A stretch of DNA of 64,000 nucleotides from Microbacterium sp. UFMG61 (GTDB lineage: Bacteria; Actinomycetota; Actinomycetes; Actinomycetales; Microbacteriaceae): assembly GCF_015354505.1 (NCBI RefSeq), contig NZ_JACAFP010000003.1:214166-278165 (forward strand), read 5' to 3'. Below the pieces are notes generated by a model that did not search any database, was not told the DNA's origin, and saw nothing but the letters and a program-made list of their open reading frames with translations. Positions 1 through 7,018 of this stretch are shown one piece after another. Numbering within the stretch: position 1 is the stretch's first letter; every line of letters starts with the position of its first letter. Both the position numbers and the translations under genes were made by a program.

Positions 1-17
1 GCCCGGCCGCGGGTGAG

Positions 18-94
18 CATCCGGCTGACGATTCCCCGGATGGCTGGCTGAACGGGTCGTTCCAGTCAGCCAGGCGGGGATCCTCCAGCCATGT
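18..94. repeat. Dispersed repeat related to two copies inside kdpB
   Basis: The stretch holds ATTCCCCGG, GGATGGCTG, CAGTCAGCCA, GGGGAT and CCAGCCA blocks. The same blocks, in the opposite orientation and similar order, occur twice in kdpB (50191-50290 and 50317-50416). No gene is seen here; the first 156 bases hold only this repeat and the heptamer array. Confidence 0.6.
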
Positions 95-133
95 GGGCTG
101 TGGGCTGTGGGCTGTGGGCTGTGGGCTGTGGGC
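93..133. repeat. Heptanucleotide tandem repeat (GTGGGCT)n
   Basis: Nearly six head-to-tail copies of GTGGGCT run from 93 to 133, directly downstream of the HxlR gene's 3' end. The repeat is a possible slippage site. No coding function is supported. Confidence 0.9.
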
Positions 134-156
134 GCGAGGCGACCACAGAACCGGGA

Positions 157-495
157 TCAGCGCGCGCGGATCTCGAGATTCTCGGACGCCCAGGTGCCGA
201 GCTGGTCGAGGATCGGCAGCAGCCCGCGGCCGCTGTCGGTGAGCGAATACGAGACCGTCACGGGTGGGCCGGCGTCGACGGCGCGCGCCACGAGTCCGGC
301 GTCGGTGAGCTCGGCGAGTCGGTCGGAGAGCACGGTGTCGCTGATTCCGACGACCGCGCGGCGCAGGGCGACGAAGGTCGAGGGTCCGCCACCGAGCGAC
401 GAGACGATCATGCCGTTCCAGCGCTTGCCGAGCACGCTGAAGGCGAGTGTGACGGCGGCGTCGCACACATGACGTTCTTCGTCGACCTCGGACAT
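157..495 (-). CDS. HxlR-family transcriptional regulator
   Basis: This 112-aa protein is a single winged-helix domain of the HxlR type, the usual full length for the family. It carries the family-typical N-terminal Cys (residue 11), the LGKRWNGMIV helix, a FVALRRAVVGISDTVLSDRL recognition region and a GLVARAV wing start. HxlR proteins bind DNA as dimers, and many sense oxidants, electrophiles or quinones through the N-terminal Cys. It is divergent from the azoreductase-like gene at 587, separated by 91 bp that contain a candidate operator, so it probably represses that gene and itself. The family call is firm; the target is inferred from position. Confidence 0.88.
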   Translation of the reverse strand: MSEVDEERHVCDAAVTLAFSVLGKRWNGMIVSSLGGGPSTFVALRRAVVGISDTVLSDRLAELTDAGLVARAVDAGPPVTVSYSLTDSGRGLLPILDQLGTWASENLEIRAR

Positions 496-527
496 GCCTC
501 CAGTGTACCTGTGCTACGTTAACCCAA

Positions 528-550
528 GTCGCTAAGAAAAACAGAGCGAC
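528..550. promoter_or_regulatory. Candidate HxlR operator
   Basis: Between the divergent HxlR and azoreductase-like genes lies GTCGCT (528-533) and its inverse AGCGAC (545-550) around an A-rich spacer. A second A-rich block follows (TAGGAAAAG). It is the only clear symmetric element in the shared promoter region. Assignment to HxlR is inference. Confidence 0.45.
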
Positions 551-586
551 TAGGAAAAGCAACGCTCAGAACCGAAAGGTACGGTC

Positions 587-1243
587 ATGTCCCTGTTCCG
601 CCTGGATGCCAGCATCCTTCCCGCGTCGTCCGCCAGCCGCTCGCTCGCCGACCTCGTCGAAGCCGAGTGGACCGCATCCCACCCGGACTCGACCGTCACT
701 CGCCGCGATCTCGCCGCAGACCCCGTGCCCGCGACGGCCTGGGCGGATGCCGTCACCGGCGGCTTCGTCGACGAGGCGCAGCGCACCGACGCCCAGCGCG
801 CCGCTCGTGCCCTCGGCACCACCTTCGCCGATGAGCTGATCGGCGCCGACGCGCTGCTGTTCGCCGTGCCGCTCTACAACTACGGAGTCTCGCAGCACTT
901 CAAGACCTGGTTCGACCTGGCCTACACCGACCCGCGCATCGACCCGCAGGGCACGGCGCTGCGCGGCAAGCCGGCCACGCTCGTCACCGTGCTCGGCGGC
1001 AACTACGCTCCCGGAACGCCCAAGGAGGGCTGGGACCACTCCACCGCATGGCTGCGCCGGGTGCTCGAAGACGTCTGGGGCCTCGACCTGCGCATCGTCG
1101 AGCGTCCGTTCACCCTCGTGGGCGTGAACCCCGCACTCGACGCCTTCGCCGACACCGCCCGCGAGCTCAGGGAGAACGCCGAGCAGTCGGCGCGCGCCTA
1201 CGGTCGCGAGCTTGCCGCACTGCGGGGCGACCGGGTCGCCTGA
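587..1243 (+). CDS. FMN-dependent NAD(P)H azoreductase/quinone reductase-like flavoprotein
   Basis: This 218-aa protein has the flavodoxin-like fold of the AzoR/NAD(P)H-quinone reductase family. The N-terminal LFRLDASIL strand is followed by a serine-rich phosphate-binding loop (SSASRSLA). The central VPLYNYGVSQHFKTWFD segment matches the AzoR FMN-binding region (P-x-YN-x-x-x-P-x-x-LK-x-W-x-D in the family), although the usual Pro and Leu are replaced. A later VTVLGGNYAPG loop resembles the family's second flavin-contact loop. Such cytosolic enzymes reduce quinones and azo compounds with two-electron hydride transfer. The ATG at 587 follows GAAAGG. The divergent HxlR gene suggests induction by quinone-like or oxidative stress. 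Substrate is unknown. Confidence 0.82.
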   Translation: MSLFRLDASILPASSASRSLADLVEAEWTASHPDSTVTRRDLAADPVPATAWADAVTGGFVDEAQRTDAQRAARALGTTFADELIGADALLFAVPLYNYGVSQHFKTWFDLAYTDPRIDPQGTALRGKPATLVTVLGGNYAPGTPKEGWDHSTAWLRRVLEDVWGLDLRIVERPFTLVGVNPALDAFADTARELRENAEQSARAYGRELAALRGDRVA

Positions 1244-1280
1244 CCCCGCGGAGGGCTCCCGCGCGTCGCGGCGTGCCCGC

Positions 1281-1341
1281 GCTGAGTCGGCACTTGTTGT
1301 CGCAATGCGGTCGGGGGAGCGGCAACAGGTGCCAACTCAGC
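1281..1341. terminator. Large inverted repeat between convergent genes
   Basis: Two 23-bp arms (1281-1303 and 1319-1341) pair with three mismatches; the outer ends read GCTGAGT and ACTCAGC. It sits between the 3' end of the azoreductase-like gene and the 3' end of the convergent histidine kinase, where a bidirectional terminator or processing hairpin is expected. There is no T-tract on either side. Confidence 0.55.
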
Positions 1342-1378
1342 CAGCACGAGCACGAGCACGAGCACCAGCACGAGCACG
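1342..1378. repeat. Short (GAGCAC)n tandem repeat
   Basis: About six copies of a hexamer GAGCAC, one of them changed to CAGCAC, follow directly after the inverted repeat. No gene is supported here. Confidence 0.8.
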
Positions 1379-1418
1379 CATCCGTGATCTGAGCTGCACC
1401 TGCACATGCGGGTGCAGC

Positions 1419-2537
1419 TCAGCACCCGGGGCGATAGGGCGGATGCGGCAGCCACACCGTCACGTTCAGCCCGCCGCCCTCGCGCGCGGTGAGCACCAGA
1501 GAGCCGTCGTGCGCCAGGGCGATGCGCTGCACGATCGCCAGGCCCAGGCCGACCCCCACGTGATCGTCGCCGCGCGTACGCTCGGCGCCGCGCTGGAACG
1601 GCTCTGCGAGCACGCCGACCCGGTCGGGCGGCAGCACGCTCCCGGTGTTCTCGACGACGAGTGCGACGGCCTCGGGCCGCACATGGCTGCGCACGATCAC
1701 GGAGCCGCCCTCGGGGTCGTTGTGCACGATCGCGTTGTGCACGAGGTTCGTGATCAGCTGCTGCAGAAGCGCCGACGACCCGAACACCACGGCCGCGCTT
1801 CCACCGACGTCGATCGTGACGCCCCGACGCTCGGCCAGGGGCAGCAGCGTCTCTGCGGACTCCTCTGCCAGGAGCGAGAGGTCGACCGGCGACTTCGTGA
1901 AGGCCCGGCGGTCGGCGCGACTGAGCATGAGCAGCGCCTCGGTCAGCTCGATCGCCCGCGCGTTGACCTCGTGCAGCCGGCCGATCAGCGCGTCGACGTC
2001 GCGATCGGGGTCGGTGCGGGCGACGTCGAGCATCGCCTGCGAGATCGCGAGGGGGGTGCGCAGCTCGTGCGAGGCGTTGGCGGCGAACCGTTGCTGCTCG
2101 GCGATGTGCGCCTCGAGCTGTTCGAGCATCGAGTCGAACACGTCGGCCAGATCGCGAAACTCATCGCGCGGACCCGTGAGGGACACGCGGTGCGACAGCG
2201 ATCCCCGAGCCGCGAGCTGCGCGGCGCGGCCGATGCGGTCGAGCGGGGCCAGCATCCGTCCGGCGATGATCCATCCGCCGGCCAGCCCGAGCGCGAGCAG
2301 CACGATCATCGCCACGACCGCGGCCGGGATGAACGCGCGGATGAGGTCAGACCGATTCGGCACGAACAGGCCGCTCTCGGTGTGGATCTGCACATCGGGC
2401 ACGTAGCGCAGCAGATAGAGGGCGACCGCGACGAGCAGCCCGACGCCGGTCACGACGACCACGGCCGCGTAGCTCAGCGTGAGCTTCCACCGTGCGCTCA
2501 TGCCGCGTCGCCGGGGTTCGCGTATCGGGTCAGCCAT
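1419..2537 (-). CDS. Two-component sensor histidine kinase
   Basis: From the ATG at 2537 the protein is 372 aa. A first membrane helix lies near residues 18-38 (LSYAAVVVVTGVGLLVAVAL) and a second near 72-95, with a short extracytoplasmic loop between them. A HAMP linker, a HisKA box (NASHELRTPLA with the phospho-acceptor His) and a HATPase_c domain (NLVHNAIVHN; VGVGLGLAIVQ) follow. The ATG overlaps the response regulator's stop by 8 bp (ATGGCTGA), so the two are probably translationally coupled. An upstream ATG at 2645 would add a Met/Arg-rich repeat read from the regulator's tail and is unlikely. The small input domain and the linked M15 peptidase suggest a cell-envelope signal (inference). 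Confidence 0.9.
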   Translation of the reverse strand: MADPIREPRRRGMSARWKLTLSYAAVVVVTGVGLLVAVALYLLRYVPDVQIHTESGLFVPNRSDLIRAFIPAAVVAMIVLLALGLAGGWIIAGRMLAPLDRIGRAAQLAARGSLSHRVSLTGPRDEFRDLADVFDSMLEQLEAHIAEQQRFAANASHELRTPLAISQAMLDVARTDPDRDVDALIGRLHEVNARAIELTEALLMLSRADRRAFTKSPVDLSLLAEESAETLLPLAERRGVTIDVGGSAAVVFGSSALLQQLITNLVHNAIVHNDPEGGSVIVRSHVRPEAVALVVENTGSVLPPDRVGVLAEPFQRGAERTRGDDHVGVGLGLAIVQRIALAHDGSLVLTAREGGGLNVTVWLPHPPYRPGC

Positions 2538-3279
2538 CCGCATCCGCTCCGCCATCCGCATCGGCATCGGCATCCGCTCCGGCATCGGCATCCGCTCCGG
2601 CATGCGCATCGGCATCCGCATCCGCGCCGATCCGGTACCCGACACCGGGCACCGTGAGGATCAGCCACGGCTCGCCGAGCCGCTTGCGCAGCGACGAGAC
2701 CGTGATGCGCACGGCGTTCGTGAACGGATCGGCGTTCTCGTCCCACGCGCGCTCGAGCAGCTGCTCGGCGCTCACGACACCGCCGTCCGCATCGACCAGC
2801 ACCTCGAGCACCGCGAACTGCTTGCGGGTGAGTGCGACGTACCGGCCGTCACGGTAGACCTCGCGGCGGAACGGATCGAGCCGCAGCCCCGCCACCTCGA
2901 GCACCGGCGGGCGGGCGCGCTGTCGTCGGCGGTCGAGCGCTCGCAGGCGCAGCACCAGCTCTCGCAGCTCGAACGGCTTGGTGAGGTAGTCGTCGGCGCC
3001 GAGCTCGAACCCGCTCGCCTTGTCGTCGAGTCGATCGGCAGCCGTGAGCATGAGGATCGGGATGCCGCTGCCCGACGCCACGATCGAGCGCGCCACGTCA
3101 TCGCCGGAGGGGCCGGGGATGTCGCGGTCGAGCACGGCCAGATCGTAGGAGTTGATGCTGAGCAGCTCGAGCGCCGTGTCGCCGTCGCCCGCGATGTCGG
3201 CCGCGATCGCCTCGAGCCGCAGTCCGTCTCGCACGGCCTCGGCGAGATACGGCTCGTCCTCGACGATCAGCACGCGCAC
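2530..3279 (-). CDS. OmpR-family response regulator
   Basis: This 249-aa protein has a receiver domain (acidic pocket E7-D8, phospho-acceptor D51 in AVLDRDIPG, conserved Lys in LTKPFEL) and an OmpR/PhoB winged helix ending near residue 218 at VPGVGYRIG. It is 25-30 residues longer than the family norm, because a low-complexity Ala-Asp tail (about 219-249) follows the winged helix, encoded by GCATCC-type hexamer repeats. It precedes and overlaps the sensor kinase. The divergent D,D-carboxypeptidase at 3382 and the direct repeats between them make that gene the likely target. Confidence 0.92.
   Translation of the reverse strand: MRVLIVEDEPYLAEAVRDGLRLEAIAADIAGDGDTALELLSINSYDLAVLDRDIPGPSGDDVARSIVASGSGIPILMLTAADRLDDKASGFELGADDYLTKPFELRELVLRLRALDRRRQRARPPVLEVAGLRLDPFRREVYRDGRYVALTRKQFAVLEVLVDADGGVVSAEQLLERAWDENADPFTNAVRITVSSLRKRLGEPWLILTVPGVGYRIGADADADAHAGADADAGADADADADGGADADG
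2540..2626. repeat. Hexamer microsatellite encoding the regulator's Ala-Asp tail
   Basis: Imperfect 6-bp units (GCATCC, GCATCG on the + strand) repeat about 14 times. On the minus strand they encode the alternating Ala-Asp C-terminus of the response regulator. Copy-number changes of whole units stay in frame, so the tail may vary in length between strains. Confidence 0.85.
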
Positions 3280-3316
3280 GGCAGGACTCCCATGTGCTCA
3301 GAGCTTACGCAGGGGC

Positions 3317-3345
3317 GCATATCGGGAGCATATGCAAAAGCACAT
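3317..3345. promoter_or_regulatory. Direct-repeat operator candidate for the OmpR-type regulator
   Basis: GCATAT (3317), GCATAT (3328) and GCACAT (3340) are spaced 11 and 12 bp apart in the 102-bp region between the divergent regulator and D,D-carboxypeptidase genes. Tandem direct repeats at 11-bp pitch are the known arrangement for OmpR/PhoB-family binding. AT-rich sequence is otherwise rare here. Assignment is inference. Confidence 0.6.
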
Positions 3346-3381
3346 ACGCCGTCGCAACAGGCGCCCTCCTTGACTGAGGAC

Positions 3382-3984
3382 ATGAACTCACGCACTGCCT
3401 TCACCCGCCCCGGCGTCGTCGCGGCCGTCGCCGTCCTGATGCTCATGGGGCTCATCGTCGCATCGCTCGTGCTGCTCGGGCAGCAGGCGGATGCTGCGGC
3501 CTCGCCGCCCGTGACGCGCGAAGCGCTCGGCGAGGGCGACGGGATCATCCGCGCGGAAGGCGCCGTGTCGGTGCACGACGACGTGCCCGCCGTCTCGAAC
3601 CTCGACTCCGATCTGCTGGCGGCCGTGCGCGCGGCCGCCGACGCTGCCGCGGACGACGGCGTGCCGATGCACGTCAACAGCGGGTGGCGATCGGTGTCGT
3701 ACCAGCAGGTTCTGCAGCAGGAGGCGGTGGAGCAGTACGGCTCTGCCGAGGAGGCCGCGCGCTGGGTCGCGACTCCGGAGAACTCCGAGCACGTCTCCGG
3801 CGATGCCGTCGACCTCGGGCCGCTGACCGCGCAGGACTGGCTCGCGCAGCGCGGCGCCGAGTTCGGGCTCTGCCAGATCTACGCCAACGAGCGCTGGCAC
3901 TTCGAGCTGCGGCCGGGGGCGGTCGCGAACGGGTGTCCGGTCATGTACGACAACCCCACGACCGATCCGCGCACCCAGCGCTGA
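3382..3984 (+). CDS. M15-family (VanY-like) D-alanyl-D-alanine carboxypeptidase
   Basis: This 200-aa protein starts with one hydrophobic segment (about residues 11-33), a signal anchor or signal peptide, then an M15 zinc peptidase domain. Zinc and catalytic residues are visible: H137 and D144 in SEHVSGDAVD, and E170 and H173 in NERWHFEL. The upstream SGWRSVSYQQ matches the family's SGYRS-x-x-x-Q block. Such enzymes act outside the membrane and remove the terminal D-Ala from peptidoglycan stem peptides. With the divergent two-component pair the layout resembles vanRS-vanY cell-wall response modules. No vanHAX genes are present, so glycopeptide resistance is not implied. The ATG at 3382 was chosen because the signal segment follows directly. 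Confidence 0.88.
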   Translation: MNSRTAFTRPGVVAAVAVLMLMGLIVASLVLLGQQADAAASPPVTREALGEGDGIIRAEGAVSVHDDVPAVSNLDSDLLAAVRAAADAAADDGVPMHVNSGWRSVSYQQVLQQEAVEQYGSAEEAARWVATPENSEHVSGDAVDLGPLTAQDWLAQRGAEFGLCQIYANERWHFELRPGAVANGCPVMYDNPTTDPRTQR

Positions 3985-4038
3985 CGACGGGCAGGTCCAT
4001 GCGACCAGGTCGATCTCGGTCGCACGCAGATCCTGTCG

Positions 4039-4863
4039 TCAGTACGACGTGCGGCGGTATCCGCTCCCATGGGGCTCGACGGCGCCCGCGGCGACGAACT
4101 CGTCGATCCAGCCACCCATCGGCCACTCGCCCCAGCGCTCCGCGAACAGCGCACCGTTCCGGAGGATGTCGTCGAGGTGCCGCCACGGGGGAGAACCCGC
4201 GGGATGCCACTGGTGATAGGCATGCGCCCCGCCGACCCACTGCAGCGGGATGCCGAGCGCTCGCGCTCGACGCCCGAGGTCCGTGTCCTCCGCGCCGTAC
4301 CCCTCGTAGCGCTCGTCGAACCCTCCCAGGCGTTTCCACGTGGTGGGTGTCACGGCGAAGGACAGCGACCAGAACAGGTCGTAGTCTGCGGGGCCGGCGG
4401 ACTCGACGACGCCGGTCGCGGGGTTCGGACGCACCGGATGCGGATTCGTGGCGGCGCCGAGCTCGTCGGGGGACGACGGTCGTTGCACGCTCCTGAGGTA
4501 GGTGACCGGTCCGCAGAGCAGGCCGTCGGGGTGCGACAGCGATGCGGCGGCGTACCGGTCGAGGAGTTCGGGCCCGGGAAGGCAGTCGACATCGAGGAAC
4601 ACCAGGAGGTCTGCGCCGCGGGCGAGTGCGACTTCGGCGGCGGCGTTGCGCGCACCTCCGACCCGCATGCCCGCGCGCCCCGGAGGCACGTGCACGTGCA
4701 GGGCGCCGTCGAACGCGGGCGGCGCTGACTCGTCGAGCCAGGCCTCGATCCGCACGATCTCGTGTCTGCGCGTCGAAACCTCGCGGAGGAAGCGGCGCTG
4801 GCGGTGCAGATGGGCGAGCCTGTTCTCGGACGCGGCTGTGATCACGGCGATGCGGTCGGTCAC
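4039..4863 (-). CDS. Family 2 glycosyltransferase (GT-A)
   Basis: The 274-aa protein starts at GTG 4863, overlapping the previous stop by 4 bp (GTGA). It is a GT-A fold enzyme: an N-terminal nucleotide-binding strand (RIAVITAAS), the metal-binding DVD at residues 91-93 (LVFLDVDCLPG), and a C-terminal galactosyltransferase-type block GGFDERYEGYGAEDTDLGRR that contains the acidic catalytic residues. It is the last gene of a four-gene minus-strand glycosyltransferase operon. It probably adds a sugar from a nucleotide donor to a surface glycan on the cytoplasmic face; donor and acceptor cannot be read from sequence. Confidence 0.85.
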   Translation of the reverse strand: MTDRIAVITAASENRLAHLHRQRRFLREVSTRRHEIVRIEAWLDESAPPAFDGALHVHVPPGRAGMRVGGARNAAAEVALARGADLLVFLDVDCLPGPELLDRYAAASLSHPDGLLCGPVTYLRSVQRPSSPDELGAATNPHPVRPNPATGVVESAGPADYDLFWSLSFAVTPTTWKRLGGFDERYEGYGAEDTDLGRRARALGIPLQWVGGAHAYHQWHPAGSPPWRHLDDILRNGALFAERWGEWPMGGWIDEFVAAGAVEPHGSGYRRTSY

Positions 4864-5873
4864 GACGCGACCTCTCGGATCGCTCCGGCAGCCCGCGCGG
4901 CGGCGCCGGCGACACCCCACCCGGTCCAATCGGGTGTCGAGTCCGCGGCCCGCTCGACGAGTCCGACGACCTGCGACGGCGTCGACTCGGCAGGGCCCGT
5001 CCACGCGTAGCCGCCGGACTGCAGCACGTGCGCGGTGTGCTCCTGCTCGCCGAACGGTCGGTCCTGTGAGAGCACGACGGCGCGGGCTCCGACGGCCGCG
5101 AGGTCGGCCACGCCGTTCTGGCCGGCGGCGCTGACCACCACCGTCGCTCGACAGAGCATCGGCCAGACGTCGTCGACCCGGTCGTCTGCCCGCGCGCCCG
5201 CGGTCTCGACCACCCAGCCCTGCGCCGTCAGCAGGTCGACCGTCTCTGCGAGCTGCGGCGGATCGAGCGTGCGGCTGAGGAAGAGCACCCGTCGCACGTC
5301 GTGATCGTGTCCTCGGTCGCGATCCCGTCCGTCGTACCGCGAGATCGCTCCGACGTGACGCACGCGATCGAGGTGGCCCTGCAGAACCTCGACGTGGATC
5401 GTTCCGGGCGCCCACGGCGCCACGATCCGATCTGCGACGTCGTAGCCGAGCAGATGCGGGGAGTCGATGCGGTCGCCGGGTTGCGCGAACACCACCGTCG
5501 GCACGCCCATCAGGCGCACGAACGCGGTGACCTCGACGCTGACATCGATGACGAACGCCGACACGGGGGTGCGGGCGATCCAGTCCGCGATGATCGCGAG
5601 GCGCTCCTGGTGACCGGGGTGTCCGATGGGCGCCCAGTGCAGCGCGCCGCCGGCCGTGACGTCGCCGAGTTCATGGGCCTCGCGGCGCACACCGTCGGAT
5701 CCGACCACGGGATCGGCGTCCGCAGGCAGACGGACCCAGGTCGTGCGGTCGTCGAGGTCCTCCGGCGCGGGGAGGCTCGAGAAGACTGTGACCTCCTCGT
5801 CGAGATGACGGCGTATCGCCTGCATCCGTGTCACATGTCCCCATCCGTGATGGTGCACGTACCAGCCGATCAT
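4860..5873 (-). CDS. Glycosyltransferase, GT-B fold (GT1/GT28-like)
   Basis: The 337-aa protein begins MIGWYVHHHGWGHVTRMQAI, the N-terminal motif of GT1/GT28-type enzymes (G-x-GH-x-x-R). A C-terminal donor-binding region contains VVVSAAGQNGVADLAAVGAR and a following Q-D-R-P-FGEQE, matching the acidic/Gln donor-sugar site of MurG- and UGT-like enzymes. The ATG at 5873 overlaps the upstream stop (ATGA), and the 3' end overlaps the next glycosyltransferase. A role in building a surface glycan with its neighbours is inferred. Confidence 0.8.
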   Translation of the reverse strand: MIGWYVHHHGWGHVTRMQAIRRHLDEEVTVFSSLPAPEDLDDRTTWVRLPADADPVVGSDGVRREAHELGDVTAGGALHWAPIGHPGHQERLAIIADWIARTPVSAFVIDVSVEVTAFVRLMGVPTVVFAQPGDRIDSPHLLGYDVADRIVAPWAPGTIHVEVLQGHLDRVRHVGAISRYDGRDRDRGHDHDVRRVLFLSRTLDPPQLAETVDLLTAQGWVVETAGARADDRVDDVWPMLCRATVVVSAAGQNGVADLAAVGARAVVLSQDRPFGEQEHTAHVLQSGGYAWTGPAESTPSQVVGLVERAADSTPDWTGWGVAGAAARAAGAIREVAS

Positions 5874-7018
5874 GCGCCGACCGCTTCGACGGCTCTGGTC
5901 TCGTCCGACATCAGGACGGGACTCTGGGCTGCGACGGCGAGCACGCGTTCGACCTCGCGGTGGCGGCGGGAGAGCGAGTGGCGGGCAGCGGCCGCCGCGC
6001 GCACCCGATCGCGGAGCACGCTCGACGCCGAGTCTCGCGCGAGCGCGCGCGCCGCCTGCGAGAGGGCGACGACGTCTCCGGCGGGGACGACCGAGCATCC
6101 GGGCAGCCCGGCGAGGACTTCACGTGCGCCTCCCGCGTCGAAGGCGACAACGGGCGTGCCGGTCATCAGCGTCTCCGCGAGCACCAGTCCGAAGGGCTCC
6201 GACCAGACGGGCGTGACCAGCGCGACCGCGGACGCGCCGACGAGGGCGCACAGCTCGGGCTGGCGCAGCGGACCGACGTAGTCGATCCCGTCGCCGAGGA
6301 GCGGCTCGACTTCGCGCGCGAAGTACTCACGATCGCCGATGCGACCCGCGATCCGCAGCCGTGCTCCCGCCAGACGGGCGGCCCTGATCGCGAGGTGCGG
6401 CGCCTTCTCGGGCACGATGCGCCCGAACCACACCCAGTCGTCGCCGCCCTGACCTCGCTGCCACTGCGCGCTGTCGACGCCGTTCGGGAAGACGAAGGCG
6501 TCGACGCCCTCTGCCGACCAGGCGCGAGCCGTGTACTGGCTCACCGCGAGGAAGCGGTGCGGAGCCGACGCCGGCAGCGAGCGCGCCGCCTGCACCATGT
6601 CGGGGAGGGGCGGCGTGTGCAGGGTCGTCAGGACGGGCACACCGGCATCCCTGCTCCACAGGATCGGATCTCCGTGGAGGCTGTGATTGTCGACCACGTC
6701 GACGCGGTCGAGCGGATCGCTGATCCGCTCGCGGACGCGGGCGAAGGCATCCGACATCCGACGGCGATGGCCGGCGGGGTTCTCGGTGTCCGACGCGTCG
6801 CGGTCATGATGCCAGCGGGGGCTGGGCAGGTGCAGATCGGTGGACGAGCTGAGGAAGTCCGACCCCTCGGCCGCGCACAGGTCGACGTGATGCCCGCGAC
6901 GCCGCAGCCACCGCACGCGGTTCCAGACGACGGCCTCGAGGCCGCCGGCGTGCGGCTGACGGAGAGGATGCCGCTCGGGTGCGACCACCAGCACGCGCAG
7001 ACGCCTGCCGGCGCTCAT
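5870..7018 (-). CDS. Family 4 glycosyltransferase
   Basis: The 382-aa GT-B protein has an N-terminal acceptor domain with a GGLEAVVWNRVRWLRRRGH motif (the GT4 GG-x-x-x-x-x-x-x-LA-x-x-x-x-x-GH element) and a C-terminal donor domain. The latter includes the G-R-I-V-x-EK block (WFGRIVPEKAPHLAIRAAR) and the E-x7-E donor site (SEPFGLVLAETLMTGTPVVA). The ATG at 7018 overlaps the preceding stop by 4 bp. It is the second gene of the minus-strand glycan operon. Function as a retaining glycosyltransferase is firm at family level; sugar specificity is unknown. Confidence 0.88.
   Translation of the reverse strand: MSAGRRLRVLVVAPERHPLRQPHAGGLEAVVWNRVRWLRRRGHHVDLCAAEGSDFLSSSTDLHLPSPRWHHDRDASDTENPAGHRRRMSDAFARVRERISDPLDRVDVVDNHSLHGDPILWSRDAGVPVLTTLHTPPLPDMVQAARSLPASAPHRFLAVSQYTARAWSAEGVDAFVFPNGVDSAQWQRGQGGDDWVWFGRIVPEKAPHLAIRAARLAGARLRIAGRIGDREYFAREVEPLLGDGIDYVGPLRQPELCALVGASAVALVTPVWSEPFGLVLAETLMTGTPVVAFDAGGAREVLAGLPGCSVVPAGDVVALSQAARALARDSASSVLRDRVRAAAAARHSLSRRHREVERVLAVAAQSPVLMSDETRAVEAVGA

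Noticed and set aside
2538..2645. Longer histidine kinase start at 2645
   Set aside because: The extra 36 residues are Met/Arg/Pro repeats read out of frame from the regulator's Ala-Asp tail; the ATG at 2537 has the usual overlap with the upstream stop.
3280..3984. Glycopeptide-resistance (van) cluster
   Set aside because: Only a VanY-like peptidase and a generic two-component pair are present; vanH, vanA and vanX are absent.
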